Shown here: piece after piece, positions 45,235 through 53,402 of the stretch
Layout of the letters: each line of letters begins with the position of its first letter
Numbering within the stretch: the stretch's first letter is position 1
DNA from: CBDCWT01 sp965223305
GTDB lineage: Bacteria; Planctomycetota; Planctomycetia; Pirellulales; Pirellulaceae
NCBI GenBank assembly: GCA_965223305.1
Contig: CBDCWT010000046.1
Span: 124,001 to 188,000 of the forward strand
DNA: 64,000 bases
Direction: 5' to 3'
Position numbers and translations under genes: made by a program
Notes under the pieces: model-generated
Databases searched by the model: none
Told to the model about the DNA's origin: nothing
What the model saw: only the letters and a program-made list of their open reading frames with translations

Positions 45235-46041
45235 TCAATCCTCAAGCAGTTCCAGGATCCGGTCGCGACCTACCTGCAGCACTTCGAGTGGATCGCGTTC
45301 CCAGAGCTCGCGGCTAAACAGCTCCAGACTGATCGCCCCCGCATAGCCCTTCTCTTTGAGCATCCGGACTTCGGCGTGCAGGTCGATGACTCCTTCGCCC
45401 ACCATGACCCGGTCCGGGTCGGTCTGAGAGCGGGGTGGGATGTCCGGCGCCGCATCGTCAATGTGATAGTGGCTGATTGCTTCGACCGGAATCGCCTGTA
45501 GCATTTCCCGTGTCGACTCGCTGTTCCAGCTATGAAACGCATCGAGGATCAAGGTGGCATCCCGATCGGCGACATCCTGGACAATTTGCCATGCCTGGTC
45601 GAGGCGATACACCGAGTCGAAGAAGCTGATGTACTCGAACGTCGGCTTCGCGCCCCCGATTCGCCTGGAAAGTTCGAGCAGGTCTTTGTAGCGGCGGGTC
45701 ACTTGGTCGAGATCGCAAGTTGTCCGCGGCGGAGAGCAGACAAGCCACGGTGCGCCGAGCCGTGCGGTAAGCTCCAACCGCCTTTTGACCTCGTCCAACG
45801 CTAGGGGATACTCGACTTCAATTGCCTCTCCCCAACCGCGTGCTGATATCATCGAGGGAACGGACAGTCCGTAGTCCGCGAGTGCCTGCTCGACGTCTCG
45901 TATTTCTCCACCCTGACCTACGAACTCGTACAGTTCGTTGATCCACAGTTCGATCGCTGCGAATCCCGCCTGAGAAGTCAGCCGGATCTTATCCAGCAAC
46001 GGTTGGGGCTTGATCGTGCTGGTGTTCAGGCAGGGCAGCAT
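45235..46041 (-). CDS. Sugar phosphate isomerase/epimerase family TIM-barrel protein
   Basis: The protein is 268 residues of the xylose-isomerase-like (AP endonuclease 2) barrel. Metal ligands are suggested by TFEYISFFDSVY (Glu), LILDAFHSWNS (Asp and His), SHYHIDDAAP (His) and ISLELFSRE (Glu). These proteins isomerise or epimerise sugars or inositols. It sits at the end of the catabolic set (39855-46041). The substrate is unknown. Confidence 0.85.
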   Translation of the reverse strand: MLPCLNTSTIKPQPLLDKIRLTSQAGFAAIELWINELYEFVGQGGEIRDVEQALADYGLSVPSMISARGWGEAIEVEYPLALDEVKRRLELTARLGAPWLVCSPPRTTCDLDQVTRRYKDLLELSRRIGGAKPTFEYISFFDSVYRLDQAWQIVQDVADRDATLILDAFHSWNSESTREMLQAIPVEAISHYHIDDAAPDIPPRSQTDPDRVMVGEGVIDLHAEVRMLKEKGYAGAISLELFSRELWERDPLEVLQVGRDRILELLED

Positions 46042-46094
46042 CCGTGTTCTTCACCAGGCAGGCTACGATTGTGCCGGACGGCGGCCGAAGGTGC

Positions 46095-46853
46095 TCAGAA
46101 CCCCCGCAGTGCCGTCTCCTCGTCAATGCAGATGTCGAATTGGGCCAGCTGCCGGCGGGCTTTGAGCTGATCGAGTACTTCGCTTCGCAGATTGCAAATC
46201 CGCATGCTGCCCTGATGCTGGCGGATCCTCTGGTCCCACCGCTGCAACTTGCTCAGGACCGAGTTGGAGATATATCCCACTTTGTCGAAGTTCAAGACGA
46301 TCTTTTGGTGACCGTCCTCATCGACCAGCTTAAACAGTCGAGAACTCAGTTGTTCGACCAGCGCCTCTCCAAAGAGCTGTCTTTCGTTCAGCCGCAGCAC
46401 AACCACGTCACCATGCTGCTCGACCTCGACCTGCAGCTCACGGTCAGCCGCCGCGACCGCGGTTCCTCCCTCTCGTTGCCGCGCTGCCTGAGATCGTTCG
46501 ACTGCGTAGCGAATGGAGCGAACAATCCACTCGCTGGTCACCTCACCTTTGACGAGGTAGTCTTGCGCGCCGCTGCGGAGCATCTCGAGCGCCAGCTCCT
46601 CGTCATCTGTAGAGGTGAGCACCACGATGGGTGTGGTGGGAGAGGCTTCCTGAACTCGCAGGTAGGTATCCAGCCCATCGCTGTCGGGAAGAGCTAGGTC
46701 CAGCAACACGGCGCCGTACGACTCTCCACGGATGCGCTCCAGAGCATCCGTCAGACGGCCCACGCTCTCCAACTCGTATTCAGTCTTTTCCAAGGAGCCA
46801 CTGACGATGCGAGTTTGCGTTGGGCTGTCTTCGACGAGCAGAATTCTCGACAT
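46095..46853 (-). CDS. Response regulator receiver-STAS domain fusion
   Basis: The protein is 252 residues. Residues 1-120 are a receiver domain: acidic pocket LVEDS, phosphorylated Asp in VLLDLALPDSDG, Thr in VVLTSTDD, and Lys in DYLVKGEV. Residues 140-250 are a STAS (anti-sigma-factor-antagonist-like) domain with LNFDKVGYISNSVLSKL, where the usual phospho-Ser region reads SNS. The arrangement suggests partner switching controlled by phosphorylation. No histidine kinase, anti-sigma factor or sigma factor is adjacent. Confidence 0.87.
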   Translation of the reverse strand: MSRILLVEDSPTQTRIVSGSLEKTEYELESVGRLTDALERIRGESYGAVLLDLALPDSDGLDTYLRVQEASPTTPIVVLTSTDDEELALEMLRSGAQDYLVKGEVTSEWIVRSIRYAVERSQAARQREGGTAVAAADRELQVEVEQHGDVVVLRLNERQLFGEALVEQLSSRLFKLVDEDGHQKIVLNFDKVGYISNSVLSKLQRWDQRIRQHQGSMRICNLRSEVLDQLKARRQLAQFDICIDEETALRGF

Positions 46854-47070
46854 CCTTCCTTCCTCAGCGAACTGCCTCGCAACGATCTCGAACGAACGTG
46901 GGAAGAGTGGGCACCGCTTCCACAGGAGACGAGAGGTCGCAACAAGCGGTGTTCAATTAGTTTAAGGGCTGCTGGCCGCCACGTCAAAGAGCTGCGGGCC
47001 CTCCGCTCGGCAAAATCAGCTGTGTTGCGGATGCCACGTTGAAAGCCTGCAGCTGCTCCACTCCAGCGAG

Positions 47071-47493
47071 CTACTCTCCGATCACCTTGATCAAAACCCG
47101 CTTGGGACGCCGGCCGTCGAATTCACCATAGAAGATCTGCTCCCACGGACCAAAATCGAGCTTCCCTTCTGTAATGGCGACGACGACCTCGCGTCCCATG
47201 ATTTGCCGTTTGTGGTGAGCATCCGCATTGTCTTCGCCGGTTCGGTTGTGGTGGTATCGCTCTGCGGAGGCGTCAAACGGAGCCAGCTCCTCGAGCCATT
47301 TTTTGTAGTCCCGGTGCAGCCCGGGCTCGTCATCATTGATAAACACACTGGCCGTGATGTGCATGGCGTTAACCAAGCAAAGTCCCTCCTGAATGCCGCT
47401 CTTGGCCACCGCCCGCTCGACCTGCTTTGTGATGTTCTCGAAGGCCATGCGTTCGGACAGTTGAAAGGTCAGGTGTTCGGTGTGCGACTTCAT
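47071..47493 (-). CDS. YjbQ/UPF0047 family protein
   Basis: The protein is 140 residues from the ATG at 47493, the family's normal size; a longer start adds 13 unrelated residues. Seen are NAMHITASVFINDDEPGL, YHHNRTGEDNADAHHKRQIM and the PWEQIFYGEFDG end. Members have been linked to thiamine-phosphate synthase side activity in E. coli and bind metal; the physiological role is unclear. The call is secure, the function is not. Confidence 0.92.
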   Translation of the reverse strand: MKSHTEHLTFQLSERMAFENITKQVERAVAKSGIQEGLCLVNAMHITASVFINDDEPGLHRDYKKWLEELAPFDASAERYHHNRTGEDNADAHHKRQIMGREVVVAITEGKLDFGPWEQIFYGEFDGRRPKRVLIKVIGE

Positions 47494-47634
47494 GCTGGGT
47501 TCCCTATCTCTGGCGGCAATATAACTGCGCAAGGCGGAATATCAACCAAAGGCGGCAGTACCTCTGCGGATCATCTTGTCGAATCAACACGAGCTGGGCG
47601 ATCTATGACTGGAGTCCCGCGGTAGCTCGGGCCG

Positions 47635-48246
47635 ATGAAACAGAGCCTACTTTATCCGTGTTTTCCCCTCGGAGTGCCGGCTGTGACGAAGAGAACCGAC
47701 TCTCTTAGCGTTGTTCTTCCCGTTCACAATGACGCCGAGTCCCTGCCCGCCCGGGTGGCTGAACTGCTCGAAATCCTGCCGGACCTGACAGCCCATTTCG
47801 AGATCTTGATCGTCGACAACGGTTCGACCGACTTCACCGACGAAGTGGCCTACGAACTTGCCTGCCACTTCCCGCAGCTCCGTTTGTTGCGGCAACCACG
47901 CCGGCAGAGCCGTGGGAGGTTACTCGACTTGGGGCTGCAAAACACCAGGGGTGATCTGGTAATTGTCTGCGAAGAGAAATCGCCTATCCTCGCCAGCCGT
48001 CTCAGACGGCTGTGGGAGCTGCGGAAGGACAACGAGCTGGTTACGGCGCTGGGCGAAGAAAACGCTGGCCGCCCGCTGGTCGAAAGGCTCAGAGATTGGG
48101 CCTCCCAACTGAAGCTGGAAACCGCAGAGAGCCCCCCGGCGGGGATGCACATTGTGCGGCGTGAGCCGGTCAGTTCACTCCCACCGAACCCCCTTCATTC
48201 GCAGCCCTGGCGCTCTCTCGATACGACCGCCTATCCGGTTGGCTAG
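47635..48246 (+). CDS. Short family 2 glycosyltransferase-like protein
   Basis: The protein is 203 residues. The N-terminal nucleotide-sugar fold shows LSVVLPVHNDAESLPARVAE, ILIVDNGSTDFTDEVA and LRLLRQPRRQSRGRLLDLGL. The DxD and the C-terminal acceptor part are not convincing: after ARGDL-like NTRGDLVIVCEE the sequence shortens. The usual GT2 length is 230-330, so this may be a degenerate or regulatory form. The start ATG at 47635 is uncertain; another start downstream is possible. Confidence 0.7.
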   Translation: MKQSLLYPCFPLGVPAVTKRTDSLSVVLPVHNDAESLPARVAELLEILPDLTAHFEILIVDNGSTDFTDEVAYELACHFPQLRLLRQPRRQSRGRLLDLGLQNTRGDLVIVCEEKSPILASRLRRLWELRKDNELVTALGEENAGRPLVERLRDWASQLKLETAESPPAGMHIVRREPVSSLPPNPLHSQPWRSLDTTAYPVG

Positions 48247-48386
48247 CTGGACAAGCACACATCTCGGCTTTTCCTTCCGCGCTCGAGACGGCTATTTCTC
48301 AGGGCGTTCTTCCCACACCCTACGCCGTTTGGACCTTGTTCCCGACGCGTCGCCGCTATCCGATCGTGGCCGAACTTCGCCCGAGC

Positions 48387-48430
48387 GTAGCCAAACTCGC
48401 CAGGGTGTAGCCGAACTCGCCAGAGTTTGG
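48387..48430 (-). repeat. Reversed tandem R1 units
   Basis: CGTAGCCAAACTCGCCAGGG then GTAGCCGAACTCGCCAGAGT: two adjacent reversed copies, the first diverged. Confidence 0.75.
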
Positions 48431-48461
48431 CGCGGAGACCACCGATCCGTCCAAATTTTAG

Positions 48462-48635
48462 CCTGAATTATTTATGAGCGATCTGCTGCGAGGTGGTAAG
48501 TCCATCCGTGGCTTCGTCATGCTTCACAATTCTCCCTCGACGTATTGCTTCAATACGCCTGCGGAAGAATTGCTCGCCTTCCTTGCCACGAACGTACTTA
48601 CAACCTCTCGCGACGATCTTCATGAATAATCCCGG
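48462..48635. mobile_element. 174-bp miniature inverted-repeat element, copy 3
   Basis: Same length as the other copies; ends CCTGAATTATTTATGA and TCATGAATAATCCCGG are slightly diverged. Flanks are TTAG (48458-48461) and CTAG (48636-48639), a target duplication with one difference. Confidence 0.9.
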
Positions 48636-48669
48636 CTAGCCAAATTCCGCTGCCAGCAGCTCTTAGCGG

Positions 48670-48696
48670 CGTTGCCCCCGCGTGGCGGGGGCAACG
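48670..48696. other. Perfect 12-bp stem-loop upstream of the HTH gene
   Basis: CGTTGCCCCCGC and GCGGGGGCAACG around GTG, then AAAAAA. A very stable hairpin. Without a T-tract on the plus strand it is not a standard terminator in that direction; on the minus strand there is no T-tract after it either. Confidence 0.7.
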
Positions 48697-48760
48697 AAAA
48701 AACGGATTTCTCCGGGAACGAACCCCTTCAGGTGTGCGTCAAAACTTCGGCCTGAATGAG

Positions 48761-48792
48761 CCATGACGCGCTTCGGAACAGATACGTCATGG
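48761..48792. promoter_or_regulatory. Inverted repeat in the HTH gene leader (possible operator)
   Basis: CCATGACG (48761-48768) and CGTCATGG (48785-48792) are perfect inverted repeats 16 bp apart, 88 bp before the start codon. It could be a dimer-binding site for autoregulation or an RNA hairpin. Confidence 0.4.
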
Positions 48793-48879
48793 AGCACTCG
48801 GGTGCCAGCTTCGCCAGAAGATCGGCGCCCGTCAAACCGTGGGGAACAGGGCTTCTGAGAACAGAAGGAGGATCAAACT

Positions 48880-49419
48880 ATGGCCACTGCGAACTTTGAC
48901 GTCGGCCCGGTGGCGACACCTGTAGTCGTTTCGAATGAGGAATCCCAGCCGGAGGAACAACGGATGCATCGCATACGAACCGTCCGGCTGCAGCAGGGCA
49001 TGTCACTGCGGAGTGCGGCCCGCCACATGGGGACGGACGTCCGCAGTCTACGTCTACAAGAACGGGAAGAAACAGACCTCCGCATCAGCGACTTGCACAA
49101 ATGGCAAAAGGCACTGGATGTGCCGCTATCCGAACTCGTCGTTGAAACCGATATACCCTTGTCGCGGCCAGTAATGGAGCGTGCTCGCTTGATTCGCTTG
49201 ATGAAGACCGCTGTGGCGATCCGCGAGCGAGCGGAGTCGGAGGGAATTCAACGGATGGCGCAGATGCTCTTCGAGCAGCTAGTCGAAATCATGCCCGAGC
49301 TGGAAGACGTCAGCCCGTGGCATACCTACGGTCAACGCCGCAGTGTCGACGAACAAGGTCGTATCATGGAGCGACGACTGTCAGAAGATCTGTTGAATTG
49401 GGGCGGCGACGAAGACTAG
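48880..49419 (+). CDS. XRE-like helix-turn-helix DNA-binding protein
   Basis: The protein is 179 residues from the ATG at 48880, preceded by an ideal AAGGAGG seven bases away. The HTH reads RTVRLQQGMSLRSAARHMGTDVRSLR..., residues about 35-80, typical of the XRE/Cro fold. The C-terminal half is helical and acidic (LFEQLVEIMPELEDV). It is probably a transcription regulator; the target is unknown. The stop codon TAG is part of CTAG followed by a fragment of the miniature element. Confidence 0.82.
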   Translation: MATANFDVGPVATPVVVSNEESQPEEQRMHRIRTVRLQQGMSLRSAARHMGTDVRSLRLQEREETDLRISDLHKWQKALDVPLSELVVETDIPLSRPVMERARLIRLMKTAVAIRERAESEGIQRMAQMLFEQLVEIMPELEDVSPWHTYGQRRSVDEQGRIMERRLSEDLLNWGGDED

Positions 49420-49434
49420 CCCGGACTATTCACG
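49420..49434. mobile_element. Left-end fragment of the miniature element after the HTH gene
   Basis: CCCGGACTATTCACG follows CTAG (49416-49419), which holds the gene's TAG stop. Only 15 bp match. An inverted hairpin pair of the GGCACGC family follows (49441-49472, 49551-49578). Confidence 0.5.
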
Positions 49435-49577
49435 CCTCAAAGTAGCAGGCACGCTCCTGCGTGCCGTCCGCCAGGTGAAAACGGGCTTGCTGGCAAGACT
49501 TTGAACCGAAGTCTCCTTATGCTGATTTCAGTGCCGCTAGTATGGGGTTACGGCACACGGAGTGTGCCTACTACTTT

Positions 49578-51623
49578 CTACGCGACAAGTTCGGCACCGT
49601 GTTTGCGCCTGCAGGCAGCGACGATTCCGTCGCGGATCTTGTCCGCATCTTCGTTGGTCAACGTGCGGTCGTCCGCCCGCAGCGTGAAAGAAAAGAGCAG
49701 CCGCTTTTTTCCTGCACCATCTCGTTTTGGATCGCGGTATGTCTCCTGGTAACTCAGTTCTTCCAGAAGTTCGCCACCAGCCTCGGCGACCGTCTGCGCC
49801 AATGCGGCCCATTGCAGCGACTCGGAGACGATCAAGTTCAAGTCACGGGCGACGAGCGGATATGGGCTGGGTACCGAGTACTGAGGAATCAGATTGGCGG
49901 ATTGCCGCAGCCGGTCCACCCGCAGTTCGGCGATCGCGGTTGCCGAGCGGACGCCGAATTGTCTGAGACTCTGGTCGCTGACCAGACCCAAGAATCCCAG
50001 TCGCTCATCGCCGAGCCACAACTCGCAGGCAAATCGTTTGTCGAGGAACGAGTGAGTCGCTGCGCGGATACTCAGGGTTGTTTGGCTATGCAACGCAGCA
50101 AGTAGATCCTCGACGACCCCCTTCAAGCGACTGAAATCGAAGCCGCTGACGATCCCCAGTGTCCACTGTTCCTGGGGCAAGTCAGATCCGTTTGGCAGAT
50201 AGACTTTTGCGATCTCAAAAAGCTCCGCTACCGGATTAGATACCGATTCGTTGTAACGTCTCGCCTCCAGCAAGCTGGGGATGAGGCTGCGTCGGATCAA
50301 CTCGGCTTGGCTCAGTTCCTTGGGCGCATCGGCCAAGATCCCCTTCATGGGTGTGGTGCTCTTGATGGGATCCGCGTTGGTCCATGGGCTGAAGGCCTGC
50401 GACCATTGGGTGGGTACCAAACTGGCCGTGACCGCTTCGTCAAACCCCCCAGCGGTGAGTACGCGGCGAATCGTGTCGACCACGCGCTCGCGGTCATCTT
50501 GATGAGACGGCCACATCGGCACGGCGACGTCTTCGGGAATCTTATCGTAGCCGTGGATGCGGGCTACCTCCTCGACGAGATCGATCTCGCGGGTCAAGTC
50601 TCGCCGCCAACTCGGGGGATAGACTTCGAGCTCGTCTGGCCGCTGGTCGAGCAGTTGGTTGCCGAGTGCCGCAAGAATCCGTTTCACTTCGTCCTCAGGG
50701 ACACGGATTCCAAGAATTCTCTCCAGCTGCGCGAAACGCACCGTCACGGGGGGCCGCGGCGCGACCTTGCGGCCCACGTCGACCACGCCTTCTGCCAGTT
50801 CGCCGCCCGCCAACTCGAGGATCAACTGGCAGCAGCGGCGGCTGGCCCAATCGACTCCTTCCGGATCGAGTCCCCTCTCGAAGCGGTATGACGAGGGACT
50901 ATGCAGGTTCAACTTGCGAGCAGTGCCGCGAATCGCCAGGGGTGAGAACTCAGCCGCCTCGATCAGCAGATCGGTCGTCGCTGCGGACACTTCCGTGTCG
51001 GCCCCGCCCATGACGCCGCCAAGGGCGACGGCTCGCTGGGCATCGGCAATCACACACATCCCCGGCTCGAGCAGGTAGGTGCGATGGTCGATCGCGAGGA
51101 ATTCTTCGCCGCGCACCGCCTCCCGCACGTTGATTTCCGGGCCTGCTAGCCGTCCCAAATCGAAGGCGTGTAGCGGCTGGCCACACTCGAACAGAACGTA
51201 GTTGGTAATGTCAACAACGTTGTTCACGGTCGCTACGCCCGCTGTCTGTAGGCGTTCGGCGAGCCACCGCGGGCTAGGCCCAACTTGCACGCCCCGGACG
51301 ACACGTCCCGAATAGCGGTAGCAAAGGTCGCTACAGTGTATTTGGATCTTTACTTGATCTTCGACCGCCTCTCGGCCGGCCGTCGGTCGAGGATCTGGAC
51401 TGCGGAGGGAGCGATCGAACAGCACCGCGATCTCACGAGCTACACCGAGATGGCCGAGGCAATCAGGGCGGTTGCTGGTGACCTCTAGATCGATGGCTAG
51501 GTCGTCTTCGACCGCTACCGTACCCTCGTGATTCAGGCCGGACATCATCAACCGCCGCTCGACCTCGGCCGGCGGCATGTCAAGTTGCACATAGTCTTTC
51601 AGCCAGTTCCAGGACACGAGCAT
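49578..51623 (-). CDS. pheT: Phenylalanine-tRNA ligase beta subunit, short form
   Basis: The protein is 681 residues, about 110 fewer than the E. coli form. MLVSWNWLKDYVQLDMPPAE goes straight to DLAIDLEVTSNRPDCLGHLG, so the tRNA-binding (EMAP/OB, B2) domain normally inserted near residue 40-150 is missing. The B3/B4 editing region (GGVMGGADTEVSAATTDLLI) and the C-terminal FDX-ACB domain (YPLVARDLNLIVSESLQ) are present. It forms the alpha2-beta2 enzyme with PheS, whose gene is 46 bp upstream. Confidence 0.94.
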   Translation of the reverse strand: MLVSWNWLKDYVQLDMPPAEVERRLMMSGLNHEGTVAVEDDLAIDLEVTSNRPDCLGHLGVAREIAVLFDRSLRSPDPRPTAGREAVEDQVKIQIHCSDLCYRYSGRVVRGVQVGPSPRWLAERLQTAGVATVNNVVDITNYVLFECGQPLHAFDLGRLAGPEINVREAVRGEEFLAIDHRTYLLEPGMCVIADAQRAVALGGVMGGADTEVSAATTDLLIEAAEFSPLAIRGTARKLNLHSPSSYRFERGLDPEGVDWASRRCCQLILELAGGELAEGVVDVGRKVAPRPPVTVRFAQLERILGIRVPEDEVKRILAALGNQLLDQRPDELEVYPPSWRRDLTREIDLVEEVARIHGYDKIPEDVAVPMWPSHQDDRERVVDTIRRVLTAGGFDEAVTASLVPTQWSQAFSPWTNADPIKSTTPMKGILADAPKELSQAELIRRSLIPSLLEARRYNESVSNPVAELFEIAKVYLPNGSDLPQEQWTLGIVSGFDFSRLKGVVEDLLAALHSQTTLSIRAATHSFLDKRFACELWLGDERLGFLGLVSDQSLRQFGVRSATAIAELRVDRLRQSANLIPQYSVPSPYPLVARDLNLIVSESLQWAALAQTVAEAGGELLEELSYQETYRDPKRDGAGKKRLLFSFTLRADDRTLTNEDADKIRDGIVAACRRKHGAELVA

Positions 51624-51669
51624 GGGCTGGACCTCTCACAGGTGGAGCAAGTTGTGCTCCGCATCTCAC

Positions 51670-52689
51670 TCAAAACTGATGCAAGAACCGAACGTCGTTT
51701 CGATAGAATTCACGGATGTCCGTAATTCCGTGACGGCGCATACAGAGCCGCTCGACGCCCAACCCAAATGCGAATCCGCTGACTTGCTCCGGATCGTAGC
51801 CTACCGATTTCAGGACAAAGGGATCGACCATCCCGGCGCCCCCAAATTCAATCCAGCTGTCATTCCAACTCATATCGACCTCCACGCTCGGTTCGGTGAA
51901 CGGGAAGAACGATGGCCGAAACCGAATATGCACGTCATGCCCCAGGTAGCTCGTGGCGAACAGCCGCAACACGGTTTTCAGATCAGCCATCGTCACATGC
52001 TGGTCGACCCAAAGCCCCTCCATTTGGTGGAACATTGGGTAGTGGGTTGCATCCGCTGTATCGGGACGGTAAACGCGTCCTAACGAGATGATCCGTACAG
52101 GCGGCGGCGTGTGCTCCATCACACGAATCTGGACGGTGCTCGTCTGGCTGCGCAGCAACAACGCGGGCTCCTCGCCCACCCTGGCTGTGCTCAGGTAGAA
52201 ATTCTCCAGGGGGTCCCGCGCCGGATGCTCCAGAGGAATGTTGAGTGCCTCGAAGTTGTGCCGCTCGTCCTCGATTTCCGGCCCATCGGCGAGCGAGAAT
52301 CCCAACCGCCCCATGATGTTGGTCAGCTCGTGAATTGTTTGGGTGATGGGATGAAGCCTGCCCAGCGGGCGGCGCTGGCCGGGCAGCGTGAGATCGACCG
52401 GCTGGTCGTTCTCACCCCCGGAAGCACACGAGGCGATCCTCGCCGCGGCCTCCTGCAAAGCACCCTCGAGGAGCTGTTTTGCCAAGTTGAACTGCTTGCC
52501 AGCTGTGGGCTTGTCGGCCTTGTCGACAGTACCTAGCTGCTTCTGGCACGCCCTCAGCTTGCCACTCTTGGCGCCCAAGAACTCGATCCTGGCCGCCTCG
52601 AGCGACTCCTGGTCGGTTGCCGCCAGAAATTGCGCCTTGGCTGCTGAGGTGAGCTGGTCAAGCTGTTCGAGGAATTGCGAGATCGCCAT
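51670..52689 (-). CDS. pheS: Phenylalanine-tRNA ligase alpha subunit
   Basis: The protein is 339 residues. It has an N-terminal coiled-coil region, then HPITQTIHELTNIMGRLGF, class II motif 2 (RIISLGRVYRPDTADATHYP), the FHQMEGLWVD block and motif 3 (FGLGVERLCMRRHGITDIRE). It charges tRNA-Phe with PheT. It follows rplT by 81 bp in the rpmI-rplT-pheS-pheT order. Confidence 0.97.
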   Translation of the reverse strand: MAISQFLEQLDQLTSAAKAQFLAATDQESLEAARIEFLGAKSGKLRACQKQLGTVDKADKPTAGKQFNLAKQLLEGALQEAAARIASCASGGENDQPVDLTLPGQRRPLGRLHPITQTIHELTNIMGRLGFSLADGPEIEDERHNFEALNIPLEHPARDPLENFYLSTARVGEEPALLLRSQTSTVQIRVMEHTPPPVRIISLGRVYRPDTADATHYPMFHQMEGLWVDQHVTMADLKTVLRLFATSYLGHDVHIRFRPSFFPFTEPSVEVDMSWNDSWIEFGGAGMVDPFVLKSVGYDPEQVSGFAFGLGVERLCMRRHGITDIREFYRNDVRFLHQF

Positions 52690-52770
52690 TGTCGCAGGGG
52701 GTGCCGAAGGGCGAGGTCAGGGAACTTCTCGCGCTCGGATTGGCAGGGAAACCGCGAAGTGCGGAAGACG

Positions 52771-53127
52771 CTAGGCAGCCAGCGCCGCTTTCGCCTGCTC
52801 GAAAACGGCGTCAAAACCGTCTGGATCGTGAATCGCCATCTCGGAGAGCGTCTTGCGGTCCAGCTCGATACCGGCCTTCTTCAGGCCACACATGAACTCG
52901 CTATAGCGTAGACCCCGCTGCCGCGTAGCGGCATTGATCCGAATGATCCACAATCGCCGGAACTCGCGTTTCCTAACCCGTCGATCGCGATACGCAAACT
53001 GACCGGAACGAACCAGAGATTCCTTGACAGTCCGCAGGAGGTTGTTGCGGCCACCACGGTATCCCTTCGCCCGCTTGAAAAGACGCTTCTTCGCTTTACG
53101 CCGCGCCGCGCCCTTGAGAGTCCTCAT
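52771..53127 (-). CDS. rplT: 50S ribosomal protein L20
   Basis: The protein is 118 residues, full length for L20. Seen are KKRLFKRAKGYRGGRNNLLR, AYRDRRVRKREFRRLWIIRI and NAATRQRGLRYSEFMCGLKK. It binds 23S rRNA early in assembly and in many bacteria represses its own operon. Its gene is 71 bp downstream of rpmI. Confidence 0.97.
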   Translation of the reverse strand: MRTLKGAARRKAKKRLFKRAKGYRGGRNNLLRTVKESLVRSGQFAYRDRRVRKREFRRLWIIRINAATRQRGLRYSEFMCGLKKAGIELDRKTLSEMAIHDPDGFDAVFEQAKAALAA

Positions 53128-53198
53128 CGCCGCATTCCCACTGTGCTAAAACCGTGTATTGTTCGCCTTGTCCCCTGCTGTTCGCCGACAAAGCCCAG

Positions 53199-53402
53199 TT
53201 AGTAGCTGTATCCGTTTAGCGCCTTGGCGATCTTCTTCTCCATCGGTTCGGCCAACGTGGTCGTTCCGCGTAGATTTCGCTTGCGTTTCTTCGAGAGACG
53301 AAATGCAAGGTGGCTGGTCCCAGCTTGACGATGCTTGACCTTACCCTTGGCGGTCAGCCGAAACCGCTTCTTCGTACCTTTGTGGGTTTTCTGTTTTGGC
53401 AT
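53199..53402 (-). CDS. rpmI: 50S ribosomal protein L35
   Basis: The protein is 67 residues from the ATG at 53402; ten extra residues upstream are not part of the family. It starts MPKQKTHKGTKKRFRLTAKG, with HRQAGTSHLAFRLSKKRKRN later. infC, which usually precedes rpmI, is not in the upstream 379 bp. Confidence 0.95.
   Translation of the reverse strand: MPKQKTHKGTKKRFRLTAKGKVKHRQAGTSHLAFRLSKKRKRNLRGTTTLAEPMEKKIAKALNGYSY

Larger units (their letters stand above)
48247..48879. other. Long intergenic region: R1 repeats, miniature element copy 3, hairpin, leader
   Basis: 633 bp. In order: two or more reversed R1 units (about 48387-48430), the 174-bp element (48462-48635), a perfect 12-bp hairpin (48670-48696) and a leader with an inverted repeat (48761-48792) upstream of the HTH gene. 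No gene is visible. Confidence 0.7.

Noticed and set aside
48670..48702. Rho-independent terminator at the 12-bp hairpin
   Set aside because: The stem is strong but is followed by AAAAAA, not a T-tract, on the plus strand, and no T-tract follows on the minus strand.
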